A DNA stretch of 64,000 nt from JAGVSR01 sp963708775 (lineage in GTDB: Bacteria; Pseudomonadota; Alphaproteobacteria; Rhizobiales; Hyphomicrobiaceae): the NCBI GenBank assembly GCA_963708775.1, contig CAVPTI010000012.1:310001-374000 (forward strand), given 5' to 3'. The notes below the pieces were generated by a model that saw nothing but the letters and a program-made list of their open reading frames with translations, ran no database searches and was not told the DNA's origin. Positions 36,686-46,915 of this stretch are shown piece after piece; position 1 is the stretch's first letter; the number at the start of each line of letters is the position of its first letter. The position numbers and the translations under genes were made by a program.

Positions 36686-36733
36686 GCGCGCTCGCCAGAC
36701 TTCGCGCTGTTCGCGGAGCCGGCCGCAGCGCGC
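36686..36733. repeat. Palindromic element, ACTCC/GGAGC-CGGC family (divergent copy)
   Basis: Outer arms GCGCGCT / AGCGCGC pair perfectly; the right half GCGGAGC-CGGC matches the family core, while the left half (AGACTTCGC) has diverged. It ends just past the rimO stop codon and could act in 3'-end formation. Confidence 0.55.
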
Positions 36734-36736
36734 ATG

Positions 36737-38086
36737 TCAGGCCAGTTCGGCGGTGAGGTCGGTGTCGTCGCTGTCGGTGATGCGGGCCTGGACGATCTGG
36801 CCGGGGGTGAGTTCGGTTTCGCCGTCAAGGTAGACGGCGCCGTCGATTTCTGGAGCGTCCCACTGCGAGCGGCCGATGGCGCCTTCGTCGTCGATCTCAT
36901 CAATCAGGACGGGGATGGTGCGGCCGATTTTTTCAGCAAGTAATTGCGTGGAAATTTCCTGCTGGGCGGCCATGAACCGGTGCCAGCGTTCTTCCTTGAC
37001 CTCTTCCGGTACGGCGCCGGGCAGGGCATTGGCGGCGGCACCAGCGACGGGTTCGTACCTGAAGCAGCCAGCACGATTGATGCGGGCTTCCTTCAGCCAT
37101 TGCAGCAGAAACTGGAAGTCGTCTTCGGTCTCGCCAGGAAAGCCGACGATGAAGGTGGAGCGGATGGCGAGGTCGGGGCAGATCTTGCGCCAGGCGGCGA
37201 TACGGGCTGCCGTTTTTTCCTGGTGGGCGGGCCGGCGCATGGCCTTCAGCACGGCGGGTGAGGCGTGCTGGAAGGGGATGTCGAGGTAGGGGAGGATCTT
37301 GCCCTCGGCCATCAAGGGGATCACGTCATCGACATGCGGATAGGGATAGACGTAGTGCAGGCGGACCCACGCGCCGAGATCGCCGAGCGCGTTGCAAAGA
37401 TCGAGGAAGCGGGCCTTGAGCGGCTGGCCTTTCCAAGGGCTCTCGGCATATTTGATGTCGAGGCCGTAGGCGCTGGTGTCCTGGCTGATGACGAGGAGTT
37501 CCTTCACGCCCGCTTTCACGAGGCGCTCAGCTTCGGTCATGACATGGTTGACCGGGCGCGAGGCAAGGTCGCCGCGCAGCGAAGGGATGATGCAGAAGGA
37601 GCAGCGGTTGTTGCAGCCTTCGGAGATTTTCAAATAAGCGTAGTGCCGAGGTGTGAGGTGGAGACCTTCCGGCGGCACGAGATCGAGAAAGGGATCATGC
37701 AAGGGCGGGACCGCGTCGTGGACGGCGGTGACGACCTGTTCGTACTGGTGCGGCCCGGTGACTGCGAGCACGCCCGGGTGCTCGGCGCGAATGCGGCCTT
37801 CTTCGACACCCATGCAGCCGGTGACGATGACGCGGCCGTTCTTGGCCATTGCTTCGCCAATGGCATCCAGGCTTTCGGCCTTGGCACTGTCGAGAAAGCC
37901 GCAGGTGTTGACGACCACCACGTCGGCGCCGTCGTAATCGGGGGCGATTTGATAGCCTTCCGAGCGCAGGCGCGTGATGATGCGCTCGCTATCGACGAGA
38001 GCTTTCGGGCAGCCGAGTGACACGAAGCCGACCTTAGGCGCGCGGGCGGCGGTTGGCTTCACGGTCATTCGCGTCGGCTCACTCAA
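36737..38086 (-). CDS. rimO: Ribosomal protein S12 methylthiotransferase RimO
   Basis: Radical-SAM enzyme that adds a methylthio group to Asp88 of S12. 449 residues. N-terminal cluster domain (SLGCPKALVDSE, NTCGFL, TGCMG), radical-SAM cluster CNNRCSFC in GCNNRCSFCIIPSLRG, and a C-terminal TRAM domain (about 385-445). Start ATG at 38086. Confidence 0.95.
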   Translation of the reverse strand: MSEPTRMTVKPTAARAPKVGFVSLGCPKALVDSERIITRLRSEGYQIAPDYDGADVVVVNTCGFLDSAKAESLDAIGEAMAKNGRVIVTGCMGVEEGRIRAEHPGVLAVTGPHQYEQVVTAVHDAVPPLHDPFLDLVPPEGLHLTPRHYAYLKISEGCNNRCSFCIIPSLRGDLASRPVNHVMTEAERLVKAGVKELLVISQDTSAYGLDIKYAESPWKGQPLKARFLDLCNALGDLGAWVRLHYVYPYPHVDDVIPLMAEGKILPYLDIPFQHASPAVLKAMRRPAHQEKTAARIAAWRKICPDLAIRSTFIVGFPGETEDDFQFLLQWLKEARINRAGCFRYEPVAGAAANALPGAVPEEVKEERWHRFMAAQQEISTQLLAEKIGRTIPVLIDEIDDEGAIGRSQWDAPEIDGAVYLDGETELTPGQIVQARITDSDDTDLTAELA

Positions 38087-38117
38087 AACAGTTCAGATGC
38101 GCAGATCGGCTCGAGGA

Positions 38118-38873
38118 TTATTCTTCCTCGTCAATCGTCGTGGTGTCGGCGCTCTTCATCTGCTGGAGCTTGGCGAAGACGCGGGCGGCCTCTTCCTTTT
38201 CGCTCTCTTCGCGCGGGGCCTCTTCCTTGGCCGTCACAATTTCGGCTGTGGAGTGGCGCGGGGCTTCCGTCGTTTCCTCGGCCGGGAGCAACGTGCCGCC
38301 CTTGGGCAGATCGCGATCGTTTTCCTTCTTCTCGCGTTCGACGCGGCGGGCGCCCTTCTTGACTTCAGCGTCAAGGTCGATCTGTGAGCACAGGCCCAGG
38401 GTTACCGGGTCCTGCGGCACGAGGTTGGGCGAGTTCCAATGCGAGCGGTCGCGGACCTGTCCGATCGTCGTCTTGGTCGTGCCGACGAGGCGCATAATCT
38501 GGCTGTCCTTTAACTCCGGGTGATTGCGGAGCAGCCAAAGGACGGCGTTCGGCCGCTCGTGACGGCGCGAGAGGGGCGTGTAACGCGGCGACTTCTTGCC
38601 GGTCATGATCTGGGCGACGTCCACCTTCATTTCCGACAGGCGAAGGACGTGGCTGGCGTTCTTCTCGCCGCGTTCGATTTCCTCGCGGGTGAGCTGGTTG
38701 GACGTCACCGGATCGAGGCCCTTGATACCCTGCGCGACGTCACCGTCGGCGATGCCTTTGACCTCCAACACGTGGAGGCCGCAGAAGGCCGCGATCTGTT
38801 CGAAGGTGAGCGCGGTGTTCGAGACCAGCCAGACGGCGGTGGCCTTCGGCATCAGCGGCTTGCGATCGGTCAT
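38118..38873 (-). CDS. trcR: DUF1013 cell-cycle transcriptional regulator (TrcR type)
   Basis: 251 residues. DUF1013 N-terminus MPKATAVWLVSNTALTFEQIAAFCGLHVLEVKGIADG, then TSNQLTREEIERGE, and a helix-turn-helix-like part PELKDSQIMRLVGTTKTTIGQVRDR. The C-terminal 70 residues are a Glu/Lys-rich tail. This family is nearly restricted to Alphaproteobacteria and includes TrcR of Caulobacter. Start ATG at 38873 (MTDRKPLMP); the frame continues upstream without conservation. Confidence 0.85.
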   Translation of the reverse strand: MTDRKPLMPKATAVWLVSNTALTFEQIAAFCGLHVLEVKGIADGDVAQGIKGLDPVTSNQLTREEIERGEKNASHVLRLSEMKVDVAQIMTGKKSPRYTPLSRRHERPNAVLWLLRNHPELKDSQIMRLVGTTKTTIGQVRDRSHWNSPNLVPQDPVTLGLCSQIDLDAEVKKGARRVEREKKENDRDLPKGGTLLPAEETTEAPRHSTAEIVTAKEEAPREESEKEEAARVFAKLQQMKSADTTTIDEEE

Positions 38874-39154
38874 GACGGTTCCGTTCCTGGCCTGCGCGCG
38901 GGCTCCGCTGCGCAAACCGACTTTAAGTTGAAGAAATAAGGGAATTCGCTCTTATAGCCCGAAATTCCGGCAAAGGGCAACCGCTGGCTGCCGAGTTGGC
39001 TCTGATAACCATTTTAGCCGCAACAGCAGGCAGTTGCCGGGCCGCACCCGGAGGTCTAGTGTCGCCGCGCCTTTACAGCTGGTGCTCTGCCGGGTGACCT
39101 GAGGCCAATAACTGTCAAAGACTTGAATCAGACTGGAATTCTGGGGCCCTCCGC

Positions 39155-39595
39155 ATGATGCCAACCGCTGGCAAGCCGTATTTTTTCGAGGATCTGGCGG
39201 TGGGGCTCGAAGCCTCCATGGCACGGACTGTTTCAGAAGCCGATATCGTCGCCTACGCGGCTCTTTCTGGCGATTACAACCCGATCCACCTCGATCCGGA
39301 GTACGCGGCCAAGACACCGTTCAAGGCGCGTATCGCACATGGGATTTTGTCGGCGGGTTACATCTCGGCCGTGTTTGGGATGCAGCTCCCCGGGCCCGGC
39401 TCGGTCTACATTTCGCAGACGCTGATCTTCAAGGCGCCGGTGAAGATCGACGACGTCGTTGTGACGACGGTGAAGCTGATCGAACTCGTGCCGGAAAAGA
39501 AGCGCGCGAAATTCGAAACAGTGTGCAGTGTGGGCGGCAAGCCTGTTCTGACGGGTGAGGCCGTGCTTATGATCCCGGCGCGCCCCGCCGCGTAA
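39155..39595 (+). CDS. MaoC-like (R)-specific enoyl-CoA hydratase
   Basis: 146 residues, single hot-dog fold. Catalytic signature DYNPIHLDPEYAAKTPFKARIAHGI with the Asp/His pair of (R)-hydratases such as PhaJ. It could feed (R)-3-hydroxyacyl-CoA into polyester or another lipid pathway; no polyhydroxyalkanoate genes are nearby, so the pathway is not fixed. Start ATG at 39155 or the adjacent Met codon. Confidence 0.85.
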   Translation: MMPTAGKPYFFEDLAVGLEASMARTVSEADIVAYAALSGDYNPIHLDPEYAAKTPFKARIAHGILSAGYISAVFGMQLPGPGSVYISQTLIFKAPVKIDDVVVTTVKLIELVPEKKRAKFETVCSVGGKPVLTGEAVLMIPARPAA

Positions 39596-39649
39596 TGCGA
39601 GCCGCCCGATCCGACGGGTTCAAGGGACCTGGAGGCTCGTTGACCTAAT

Positions 39650-40576
39650 ATGATCGTTCATGAAGGCTACAAGAACGTGCCGCCTCAGATCCGGGGCGGC
39701 GTGGTTGCGATCGGCAATTTCGACGGCGTGCACAAGGGGCATCAGGCGCTGATCGGCGAGGCCGTAAAAGCTGCGCGCGAGAAGGGTTTGTCTGCGGGCG
39801 TCATGATTTTCGAGCCGCATCCGCGCGAGTTTTTTCATCCCGAAGAGAGCCATTTCCGGCTGACGCCGCTAAAGCAGAAGCTCGCCGTGTTCGAAGCGAT
39901 GGGGCTCGATTTCGTCGTGGTGGTGCCGTTCGACGCGGCGCTGGCGAAGCTGGAGCATTTCGAGTTCGTGGACGACGTGCTGGCGCAGGGGCTGGACGTG
40001 CGGCACGTGGTGGTGGGGTATGATTTTTATTATGGGCGGCAGCGACGGGGCTCGCCGGAGAGCATGATCCTGGCGGGGATCGAGTATGATTGGGACGTGA
40101 CGGTGGTGCCGCCGGTGGCGGAGGGCGGCGAGGTGTTCTCCTCGACTGCGATCCGGTTGAAGCTGGCGCAGGGCGATGTGCAGGGCGCGGCCGTAGAGCT
40201 GGGCCGCCGCTGGCGTGTCGCCGGCACGGTGATCGGCGGGGCGAAGCGCGGCACCGGCATGGGGTATCCGACGGCGAATGTGCCGATGCCGAAGGGGACG
40301 GCGCTGGGGCATGGAATTTATGCGGTTCGCGCGCATGTCGGGACCGAAGTCCACGACGGGGCGGCGTATCTGGGGACGCGGCCGACCTTCGATGACGGGA
40401 TGCCGGTGCTGGAGGTGTTCTTGCTCGACTTCGACGAGGATCTCTACGGGAAAGAGATGGAGGTCGAGTTCGTGGCGTTTATCCGGGGCGACCGGAAGTT
40501 CGACAGTGCTGAAGCGCTGGTGCGGCAGATGGACGAGGACGTGGCGAAGGTGCGGGACGTGCTGAAGGGGGCGTAA
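39650..40576 (+). CDS. ribF: Bifunctional riboflavin kinase / FAD synthetase
   Basis: Makes FMN and FAD from riboflavin. 308 residues. Adenylyltransferase domain with GNFDGVHKGHQALI and VGYDFYYGRQRRG; flavokinase domain starting about residue 185 with GTVIGGAKRGTGMGYPTANVPM and ending DFDEDLYGKEMEVEFVAFIR. Start ATG at 39650. The ileS gene follows 120 bases downstream on the same strand. Confidence 0.95.
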   Translation: MIVHEGYKNVPPQIRGGVVAIGNFDGVHKGHQALIGEAVKAAREKGLSAGVMIFEPHPREFFHPEESHFRLTPLKQKLAVFEAMGLDFVVVVPFDAALAKLEHFEFVDDVLAQGLDVRHVVVGYDFYYGRQRRGSPESMILAGIEYDWDVTVVPPVAEGGEVFSSTAIRLKLAQGDVQGAAVELGRRWRVAGTVIGGAKRGTGMGYPTANVPMPKGTALGHGIYAVRAHVGTEVHDGAAYLGTRPTFDDGMPVLEVFLLDFDEDLYGKEMEVEFVAFIRGDRKFDSAEALVRQMDEDVAKVRDVLKGA

Positions 40577-40605
40577 GGCTTAGCGCCCGACGAACCCCCA
40601 CCCCC

Positions 40606-40629
40606 GCTCCTCCCCGCAAGGGGGAGGGG
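40606..40629. repeat. C/G-rich inverted repeat in the ribF-ileS spacer
   Basis: CTCCTCCCC-GCAA-GGGGGAGGGG folds into a strong hairpin. The same motif recurs after ileS (around 44139-44172 and 44238-44260), on a related C/G-rich theme common in alphaproteobacterial spacers. Confidence 0.6.
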
Positions 40630-40696
40630 TTCAAGTCGCCCCGCGTGACGGGGGCCGCTGCGGTTGCTAGAACGCAGGCCAAATCACCAGACCGGA

Positions 40697-43600
40697 ATGA
40701 AAGATCGCGAGACGATGGCCAAGGACTCTTTGAATGCGCCTTCTGACTTCCCTGCGGGGAGCCGGCCGGAAGGCGCGGGCGGGCGCGACTGGGGCGCGAC
40801 GCTGTTCTTGCCGAAGACGGATTTTCCGATGCGCGCCGGGCTGCCGGAGCTCGAGCCGAAGATGCTCAAGCGCTGGGACGAGATCGGGCTCTATGGCGCG
40901 CTGCGCAAGCAGTCGAAGGGGCGGCCGAAGTTCGTGCTGCACGATGGCCCGCCCTATGCCAACGGCAACATCCACATCGGGCACGCGCTGAACAAGATCC
41001 TGAAGGACTCGTGGTGAAGTCGCAGCAGATGCTGGGCTACGATTCCAACTACGTGCCGGGCTGGGACTGCCACGGCCTGCCGATCGAGTGGAAGATCGAG
41101 GAGGAGTACCGCGCCAAGGGCAAGCAACAAGGACTCGACGTGCCGGTGAACGAGTTCCGGCAGGAGTGCCGCGCGTTTGCGGCGCATTGGCTCGACGTGC
41201 AGCGCGAGGAATTCAAGCGGCTCGGCGTCGTGGGCGACTGGGACAATCCCTACGCGACGATGGCTTATCGCGCCGAGGCCAGATCGCGCGCGAGATCATG
41301 AAGTTCGCCGAGAACGGGCTGCTCTATCGCGGCTCGAAGCCGGTGATGTGGAGCGTGGTCGAGAAGACCGCGCTGGCGGAAGCGGAGGTCGAGTACGAGG
41401 ACTATCAGTCGGATATGGTCTGGGTGAAGTTTCCTGTGACGGCCATTCGGCGGCAGCGACTGGATCAGGACAAAGCTGATCGCAGACATTGATTGACTTC
41501 ATCGATCGTGATCTGGACCACGACGCCGTGGACGATCCCGGGCAACCGCGCGATCCGTTTCTCGCCGAAGATCGACTATGGCCTCTATGAGGTCACCGCA
41601 GGCGCCCGATGGGAACTGGGCCAAGAACGGCGAGCGCTTGATCCTCGCCGACAAGCTCGCGGCCGACGTGATCAAGGCGGCGAAGGTCGAGGCCTACGAG
41701 AAGCTGGCGTGCTGTGCCCGCGAGCGTGCTGAAGGCGGTAGGCGACTGCGCCCATCCGCTGGCGCGATCGGCGGCTACGACTTCGACGTGCCGCTGCTCG
41801 ATGGCGATCACGTCACCGACGACACCGGCACCGGCTTCGTGCACACCGCGCCGGGCCATGGGCGCGAGGACTACAACATCTGGATGCAGAACCAGAAGGC
41901 GCTGCACGATCGCGGCATCGACACGACGATCCCCTACACGGTCGATGCGGACGGCGTGCTGACGAAGGCGCGCCGGGCTTCGAGGGCAAGCGCGTCCTCA
42001 ACGACAACGGCGACAAGGGCGACGCGAACGACGCCGTGATCAAGGCGCTGGTCGAAGCCGGCAAGATCATCGCGCGCGGGCGGCTGAAGCATCAGTATCC
42101 GCATTCCTGGCGCTCGAAGAAGCCGGTGATCTTCCGCAACACGCCGCAATGGTTCATCGCGATGGACAAAGCGGCGCCGTCTGACGCACCTGGCGGCGAG
42201 CCAAATGAGCTCGGCAAGGCAGCCTGGTGACGACACTGCGCGATCGCGCGCGCAACGCGAAATCGACGTGTGACAGTGGGTGCCCGAGGCTGGGCGAGAA
42301 CCGCATCAACGGCATGATCGAGCTACGCGGCCGGACTGGGTCATCTCGCGCCAGCGCGCCTGGGGCGTGCCGATCACCGTGTTCCGCAAGACGGAGACGG
42401 ACGAGATCATCCCGAACGCGACATGGGCGCATTCGGCGGAACTGGTGTCGCGCATCGAGACCGCGTTTGCGGAGAAGGGCGCGGACGCCTGGTTCGCGGA
42501 CGGCGTGAAGGAGCGCTTTCTCGCCGGGCTCGTGCCGAAGGCTGAGATGGCGGCATGGGAGAAGGTCGCGACGTGCTCGACGTCTGGTTCGATTCCGGCT
42601 CGACGCATGCGTTCATGCTCGAAGATCCAGTTGCGTTTCCGGGACTTCGGGCATCTCGCGCGCAGCCTCGTCAAGGGCGGGCAGGATCGCGTGATGTATC
42701 TGGAAGGCTCGGACCAGCATCGCGGCTGGTTCCAGTCGTCGCTGCTGGAAAGCTGCGGCACGCGCGGCCATGCGCCCTACGACATCGTGCTCACGCACGG
42801 CTTCGTGCTCGACGAGAAGGGGCAGAAGATGTCGAAGTCGCTCGGCAACGTCGTCGCGCCGCAGGACGTGATGGCGAAATCGGGCGCGGACATTCTGCGG
42901 CTGTGGGTGGCGGCATCGGACTATTCGGACGATCTGCGCATCGGCCCGGAAATCCTGAAGACCTTCTCGGAGACCTATCGCAAGCTGCGCAACACGATGC
43001 GCTGGATGCTGGGCGCGCTGGCGCATTTCATAGCCGCGCCGATCGCTCGCGGCCTGCCGGACGCGGATATGAAACCCCGAGCTGGAGCGGCTGATGCTGC
43101 ATCGGCTGGCGGAACTCGATCACGACATCCGCCAGGCGTATGAGGCGTACGACTTCCGCAAGGTCGTGGCGCTGCTGTCGCACTTCATGAACACCGAGCT
43201 GTCGGCGTTCTATTTCGACATCCGCAAGGACACGCTGTATTGCGAGGCGCCGTCGAGTGTGAAGCGGCGGGCGGCGCTGACGGTGATCGATCATCTGTGC
43301 GATGCCATCCTGAAGTGGCTGGCGCCGATCCTGTCCTTCACGGCGGACGAGGCGTTCGCGCTTTATCGTCCGGGCGAAGAGGCGTCGATCCATCTCGCGA
43401 GCTTTGCCAAGATCCCGCGCGAGTGGCGCGACGACAATCTCGCCGCCAAGTGGGACCGCGTCCGCGACGTGCGTGGCGCCGTGACGGCGGCGCTGGAGAT
43501 GGAGCGGGCGGCCAAGCGGATCGGCTCGTCGCTGGAAGCGGCGCCGGTCGTTTACGTCGACGATGCGGATCTGATGAGCGGGCTCGAGGCGTCGACATGG

Positions 43601-43831
43601 CGGAGGTGTGCATCACGTCCGGTATCGAGGTGATCGCGGGGCCGCTGCCGGACGGTGCCGTGGTGGCGTCCGATGCCAAGAGCGTCGGCGTGATCCCGCA
43701 GCGTGCGGAGGGCAAGAAGTGCGCGCGATCGTGGCGGATCACCAAGGATGTGGGGAGCGATCCCGCGTATCCCGATCTTGTCGGCGCGCGATGCGGCCGC
43801 GATGCGCGAGATCGATGCGATGGTGGCGTAG
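40697..43831 (+). CDS. ileS: Isoleucyl-tRNA synthetase, interrupted by many frameshifts
   Basis: Charges tRNA-Ile. The protein is readable only by moving among all three frames: HIGH motif region PYANGNIHIGHALNKILKD, WTTTPWTIPGNRAI, the editing domain (GTGFVHTAPGHGREDYNIW), RPDWVISRQRAWGVPITVF, DVWFDSGSTHAFM, KMSKSLGNVVAP and the anticodon-binding C-terminus. Breaks occur near 41008, 41280, 41450-41490, 41600, 41710, 41765, 41967, 42230, 42265, 42325, 42560, 42625, 43075 and 43590. At 41008 and 41280 one base is missing. Protein identity stays high between breaks. A copy of the palindromic repeat family is read in frame near the N-terminus. ATG 40715 is an alternative start. Could be a sequencing artefact or a very recent pseudogene. 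Confidence 0.85.
40736..40776. repeat. Palindromic element, same core family, inside the ileS 5' end
   Basis: Arms GCGCCTTCTG / CGGAAGGCGC (one G-T pair) around ACTTCC-loop-GGGGAGC-CGGC. In the ileS frame it encodes APSDFPAGSRPEGA in the N-terminal extension, ahead of the conserved TLFLPKTDFPMRAGLP. The outer arms match those of the tandem array at 48.9 kb. Confidence 0.75.
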
Positions 43832-44354
43832 GCCGCAATCGCAAAGAAGATTGAGCTTGCGGACGAATGGATCCCGGGGCCGGGACCCGACAAGTCCGGT
43901 GATGATGCGCTCTTTCGACGCTTGTCTGGGCCCCCGCCTTCGCGGGGGTGACGGGGTAGGGAGAGTGCTGCGCGCCGCGTCTTCGAACGTGTTGCGCGAT
44001 GGGTCCCGGGCACGGCTTCGCTCGGTCCGGGCTGCCGGGATGACAGTTTGCGCAGGTGCGGTCAGCCGACCCGCGCGCGGGGAGGGTTAGGGTGAGGGGC
44101 AGCTGCTTGCTCAGTGCGGATGCTGCCCCTCACCCCAACCCTCTCCCCATTGCAAGGGCAATGGGGAGAGGGGGCGGCGGCCGTTTTCTCTGTCATCCCC
44201 GCGTAGGGAGAGGGGTAAGGGCAGATCGCCACCCCTGCCCCTTCCCGCAAGGGGGAGGGGACGTGGCGGCGCAGCGTTTTGCTGGGGTGACAACTGTAAG
44301 TTAGCGGGCGGCCGCGTGCGTGCCGGGGGAGGCGAAGGCCTTTCGCTGCATGCA
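43832..44354. other. 520-base repeat-rich spacer between ileS and ubiA
   Basis: No protein gene. It contains several C/G-rich inverted repeats: CCCCCGCC-TTCG-CGGGGG near 43930, a perfect 15-base stem at 44139-44172 and CCCCTTCCC-GCAA-GGGGGAGGGG near 44238. Such sequences are common in alphaproteobacterial intergenic regions. ileS and ubiA converge here, so some may act as terminators. Confidence 0.6.
44139..44172. repeat. Perfect 15-base inverted repeat
   Basis: CCCTCTCCCCATTGC / GCAATGGGGAGAGGG with a 4-base loop AAGG. No T-tract follows, so a classic terminator is not clear. Confidence 0.75.
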
Positions 44355-45334
44355 TCAGGAGAAGCCGGACCACCAAGAGATGAACATGTCGGCAGCGAGG
44401 CCCAGGAAGAGAACGAGGCCGACGTCGCGGTTGGAGCGGAAGCGGCGGAGGCAGTTTTTCGGGTCGTCGATGTCGAGGGTCGAGACCTGCCAGGAGAGCT
44501 GAAGACCGACGAGAGCGAGGGTGAGGAAGAAAATCAGGTGCGCGCCGGCAAGGAAGGCGGCCAGCGTCCAAAGCACGATGGCCATCGAATAGAAGGCGCC
44601 AACCCACGTCGGGCTTTCCTCGCCGAATTTCAGCGCTGTTGATTTGAGGCCGAGCATCAGGTCGTCTTCGGTATCCTGATGGGCGTAGATGGTGTCATAG
44701 CCGATGGTCCAGGCGACGGCGCCGAAGTAGAGCAGGACAGGAGCCAGTTCCAGACCCGTCTTCGTCTGCTGCCCAGCCGACCAGCGCGCCCCAGTTGAAG
44801 GCGAGGCCGAGGACGAGCTGCGGCCAGTACGTGAAGCGCTTCATGTACGGGTAGATCAGCACAAGCAGAAGTGATGCCGCGCCAAGGAAAACCGTGAACC
44901 AGTTGAACTGAAGAAGCACGATCAGGCCGATGAAACCTAAGCACGCCCACCAGCACGAGGGCGTCTTCAGGCGTCACTTGGCCGGAGGGGATGGGGCGGC
45001 TTGCGGTGCGGGCAACCTGGGCATCGAAGTCGCGGTCGATGTAGTCATTGTAGGCACAGCCGGCACCGCGCATCACGAGAGCGCCGATTGCGAAAAGGAA
45101 CATGTACCAGAGGCTCGGGTGCGGCAGGCCTTCGTCGATCTCGGCAAGCGCTAAGGCCCACCAGCAGGGGAAGAGGAGAAGCCAGGTGCCTATGGGGCGG
45201 TCGAGCCGCATGAGGCGCAAGTAGGGTCGCCAGCTGTCGGGGGCGAAGCGATCGACCCAGTTGTCGTGCGGGGCATCGGCCACGGTCATGATGACCGGGG
45301 TCTGGGCAGTTTCGGGCGGTGTCGTGTCGCTCAT
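44355..45334 (-). CDS. ubiA: 4-hydroxybenzoate polyprenyltransferase, two +1 frameshifts
   Basis: Membrane prenyltransferase of ubiquinone synthesis. Both Asp-rich prenyl-diphosphate motifs are present, NDYIDRDFD and YDTIYAHQD. Reading requires skipping one base near 44938 (before FIGLIVLLQFNWFTV) and one near 44770 (before TKTGLELAPVLLYFGAVAW). The corrected product is about 325 residues with eight or nine membrane segments. Start ATG at 45334. It is divergent from rsmE, an arrangement seen in related genomes. Confidence 0.88.
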
Positions 45335-45460
45335 GATCGCGGTTGTTCTTATGTTGGTTGCGGCGGCACCCTAGCCTTCAGGCGGTGCCGGTGCAACGGC
45401 GCAGGGCCAAGCCGTTTCAGGATGGATTACTCCGGATCAACATTCGGATAATGAAGCACC

Positions 45461-46203
45461 ATGGCCATCCATGACTTCACATCGGAACGACTGTTTGTCG
45501 AAGCGCCCCTGGCGGAGGGCGCGTCGGTCGCGTGCTCGCCCGAGCAGGTCAACTATCTGATCAACGTGCTTCGCATGAAGGCCGGGCGATGCGCTCCTCG
45601 TGTTCAACGGTCGAGATGGCGAGTGGCGGGCGCGGCTCGATCAGGTGTCGAAGCGCGTAGTTGTTGCTGATGGCGGAAGCGCAGACGCGGCCACAGTCGG
45701 ACGGGCCGGACATCGACTATCTCTTCGCGCCGCTGAAGCATGCGCGGCTCGACTATATGGTGCAGAAGGCGACGGAAATGGGTGTAAAGCGGCTGCGTCC
45801 GGTTTTGACGCGGCGAACGATTGCCGAGCGCGTGAACCTCGACCGGATGCGGTCGAACGCGATCGAGGCGGCGGAGCAGTGCGGCGTGCTGCGGGTGCCG
45901 GAAGTTCTGGAGCCGGTGAAGCTCGCGGCAGTGCTGGAAGCGTGGGACGCTGAGCGCGTGCTGATCTTTTGCGACGAGGGAGCCGCGGTTGCAAATCCGA
46001 TGGTGGCGCTGGGGGCGGTCGAACGGGGCCCGCTCGGCGTGTTGATTGGACCGGAGGGCGGTTTTGCCGATGAAGAGCGCGATGCCATTCGCAGCCGGCC
46101 GTACACGCGCGCCATTTCACTGGGTCCGCGCATTCTGCGCGCAGATACCGCGGCGGTGGCGGCGCTGGCGGTGGTGAATGCGGTGCTGGGAGATTGGAAC
46201 TGA
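45461..46203 (+). CDS. rsmE: 16S rRNA (uracil1498-N3)-methyltransferase, two +1 frameshifts
   Basis: SPOUT-fold enzyme that methylates U1498. The start MAIHDFTSERLFVEAPLAEG is in one frame; ALLVFNGRDGEWRARLDQVSK is in the next (skip one base near 45585); AEAQTRPQSDGPDIDYLFAPLKHARLDYMVQKATEMGV is in the third (skip one base near 45672). The SAM-binding knot LGVLIGPEGGFADEERD is intact. Corrected length is about 247 residues, normal for RsmE. Confidence 0.88.
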
Positions 46204-46267
46204 GGCGTGCTGGAAATGTGATCGAGGCCAGACTACCGTCTGCATGTGAAATTCGGGACCGGAGCTG

Positions 46268-46915
46268 ATGAAGACAAGCCTGAGAGTTCTGGCGGCGGTG
46301 GTGGGCTTCTTCGCATTGGGGGTGCAATTCTACATTATCGCTGCGCCGTTGGAGGGTGCCGAACTGACGAAGTGGATCATCGAGTATTTCTGCTTCTTCA
46401 CGATTTTAACGAACTGCCTGGCTGCACTGGCGATGGCTTTGCCGGTGATTGCTCCGAGATCCGCCCCGGGCCGGTTTTTCGATCGACCTTCGGTGCGGAC
46501 GGCGATCGCGAGTTACATCGTCATCGTGGCGGCGGTCTATCACCTCATCTTGCGCAAGTATTGGGACCCGAAAGGTTGGGGACTGGTTGCAGACGTGCTG
46601 CTGCATTACGTGACGCCTGCGATGTTCGTGCTCGATTGGCTTGTTTTCGTTCCTAAGGGACAGGTGCCTTGGCGGACGGTCGTGACCTCGCTGGCATTTC
46701 CGCTGGCCTACGTGGCCTGGACGCTGGTGCATGGGGCGCAGACGAACTGGTATCCGTATCCCTTCGTCGATGTCGCGACCCTTGGGTGGGAAAAAGTGTT
46801 CATGAATGTCGCCGGGCTGCTGGGCGTGTTCCTTGCCGTGACCGTGGCGTTGACCGGCGCCAACCGCTTGCTTCGCCCGAAACAGGCGGTCGGGGCCGGG
46901 GCTGCGTCGTCCTGA
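46268..46915 (+). CDS. Pr6Pr family integral membrane protein
   Basis: 215 residues with six predicted membrane segments, matching the Pr6Pr / FAR-17a-like group: IEYFCFFTILTNCLAALAMALPV, LILRKYWDPKGWGLVADVLLHYVTPAMFVLDWLVF and the start of the fifth span. Function is not known. Start ATG at 46268. Located between rsmE and gshA on the same strand. Confidence 0.8.
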   Translation: MKTSLRVLAAVVGFFALGVQFYIIAAPLEGAELTKWIIEYFCFFTILTNCLAALAMALPVIAPRSAPGRFFDRPSVRTAIASYIVIVAAVYHLILRKYWDPKGWGLVADVLLHYVTPAMFVLDWLVFVPKGQVPWRTVVTSLAFPLAYVAWTLVHGAQTNWYPYPFVDVATLGWEKVFMNVAGLLGVFLAVTVALTGANRLLRPKQAVGAGAASS

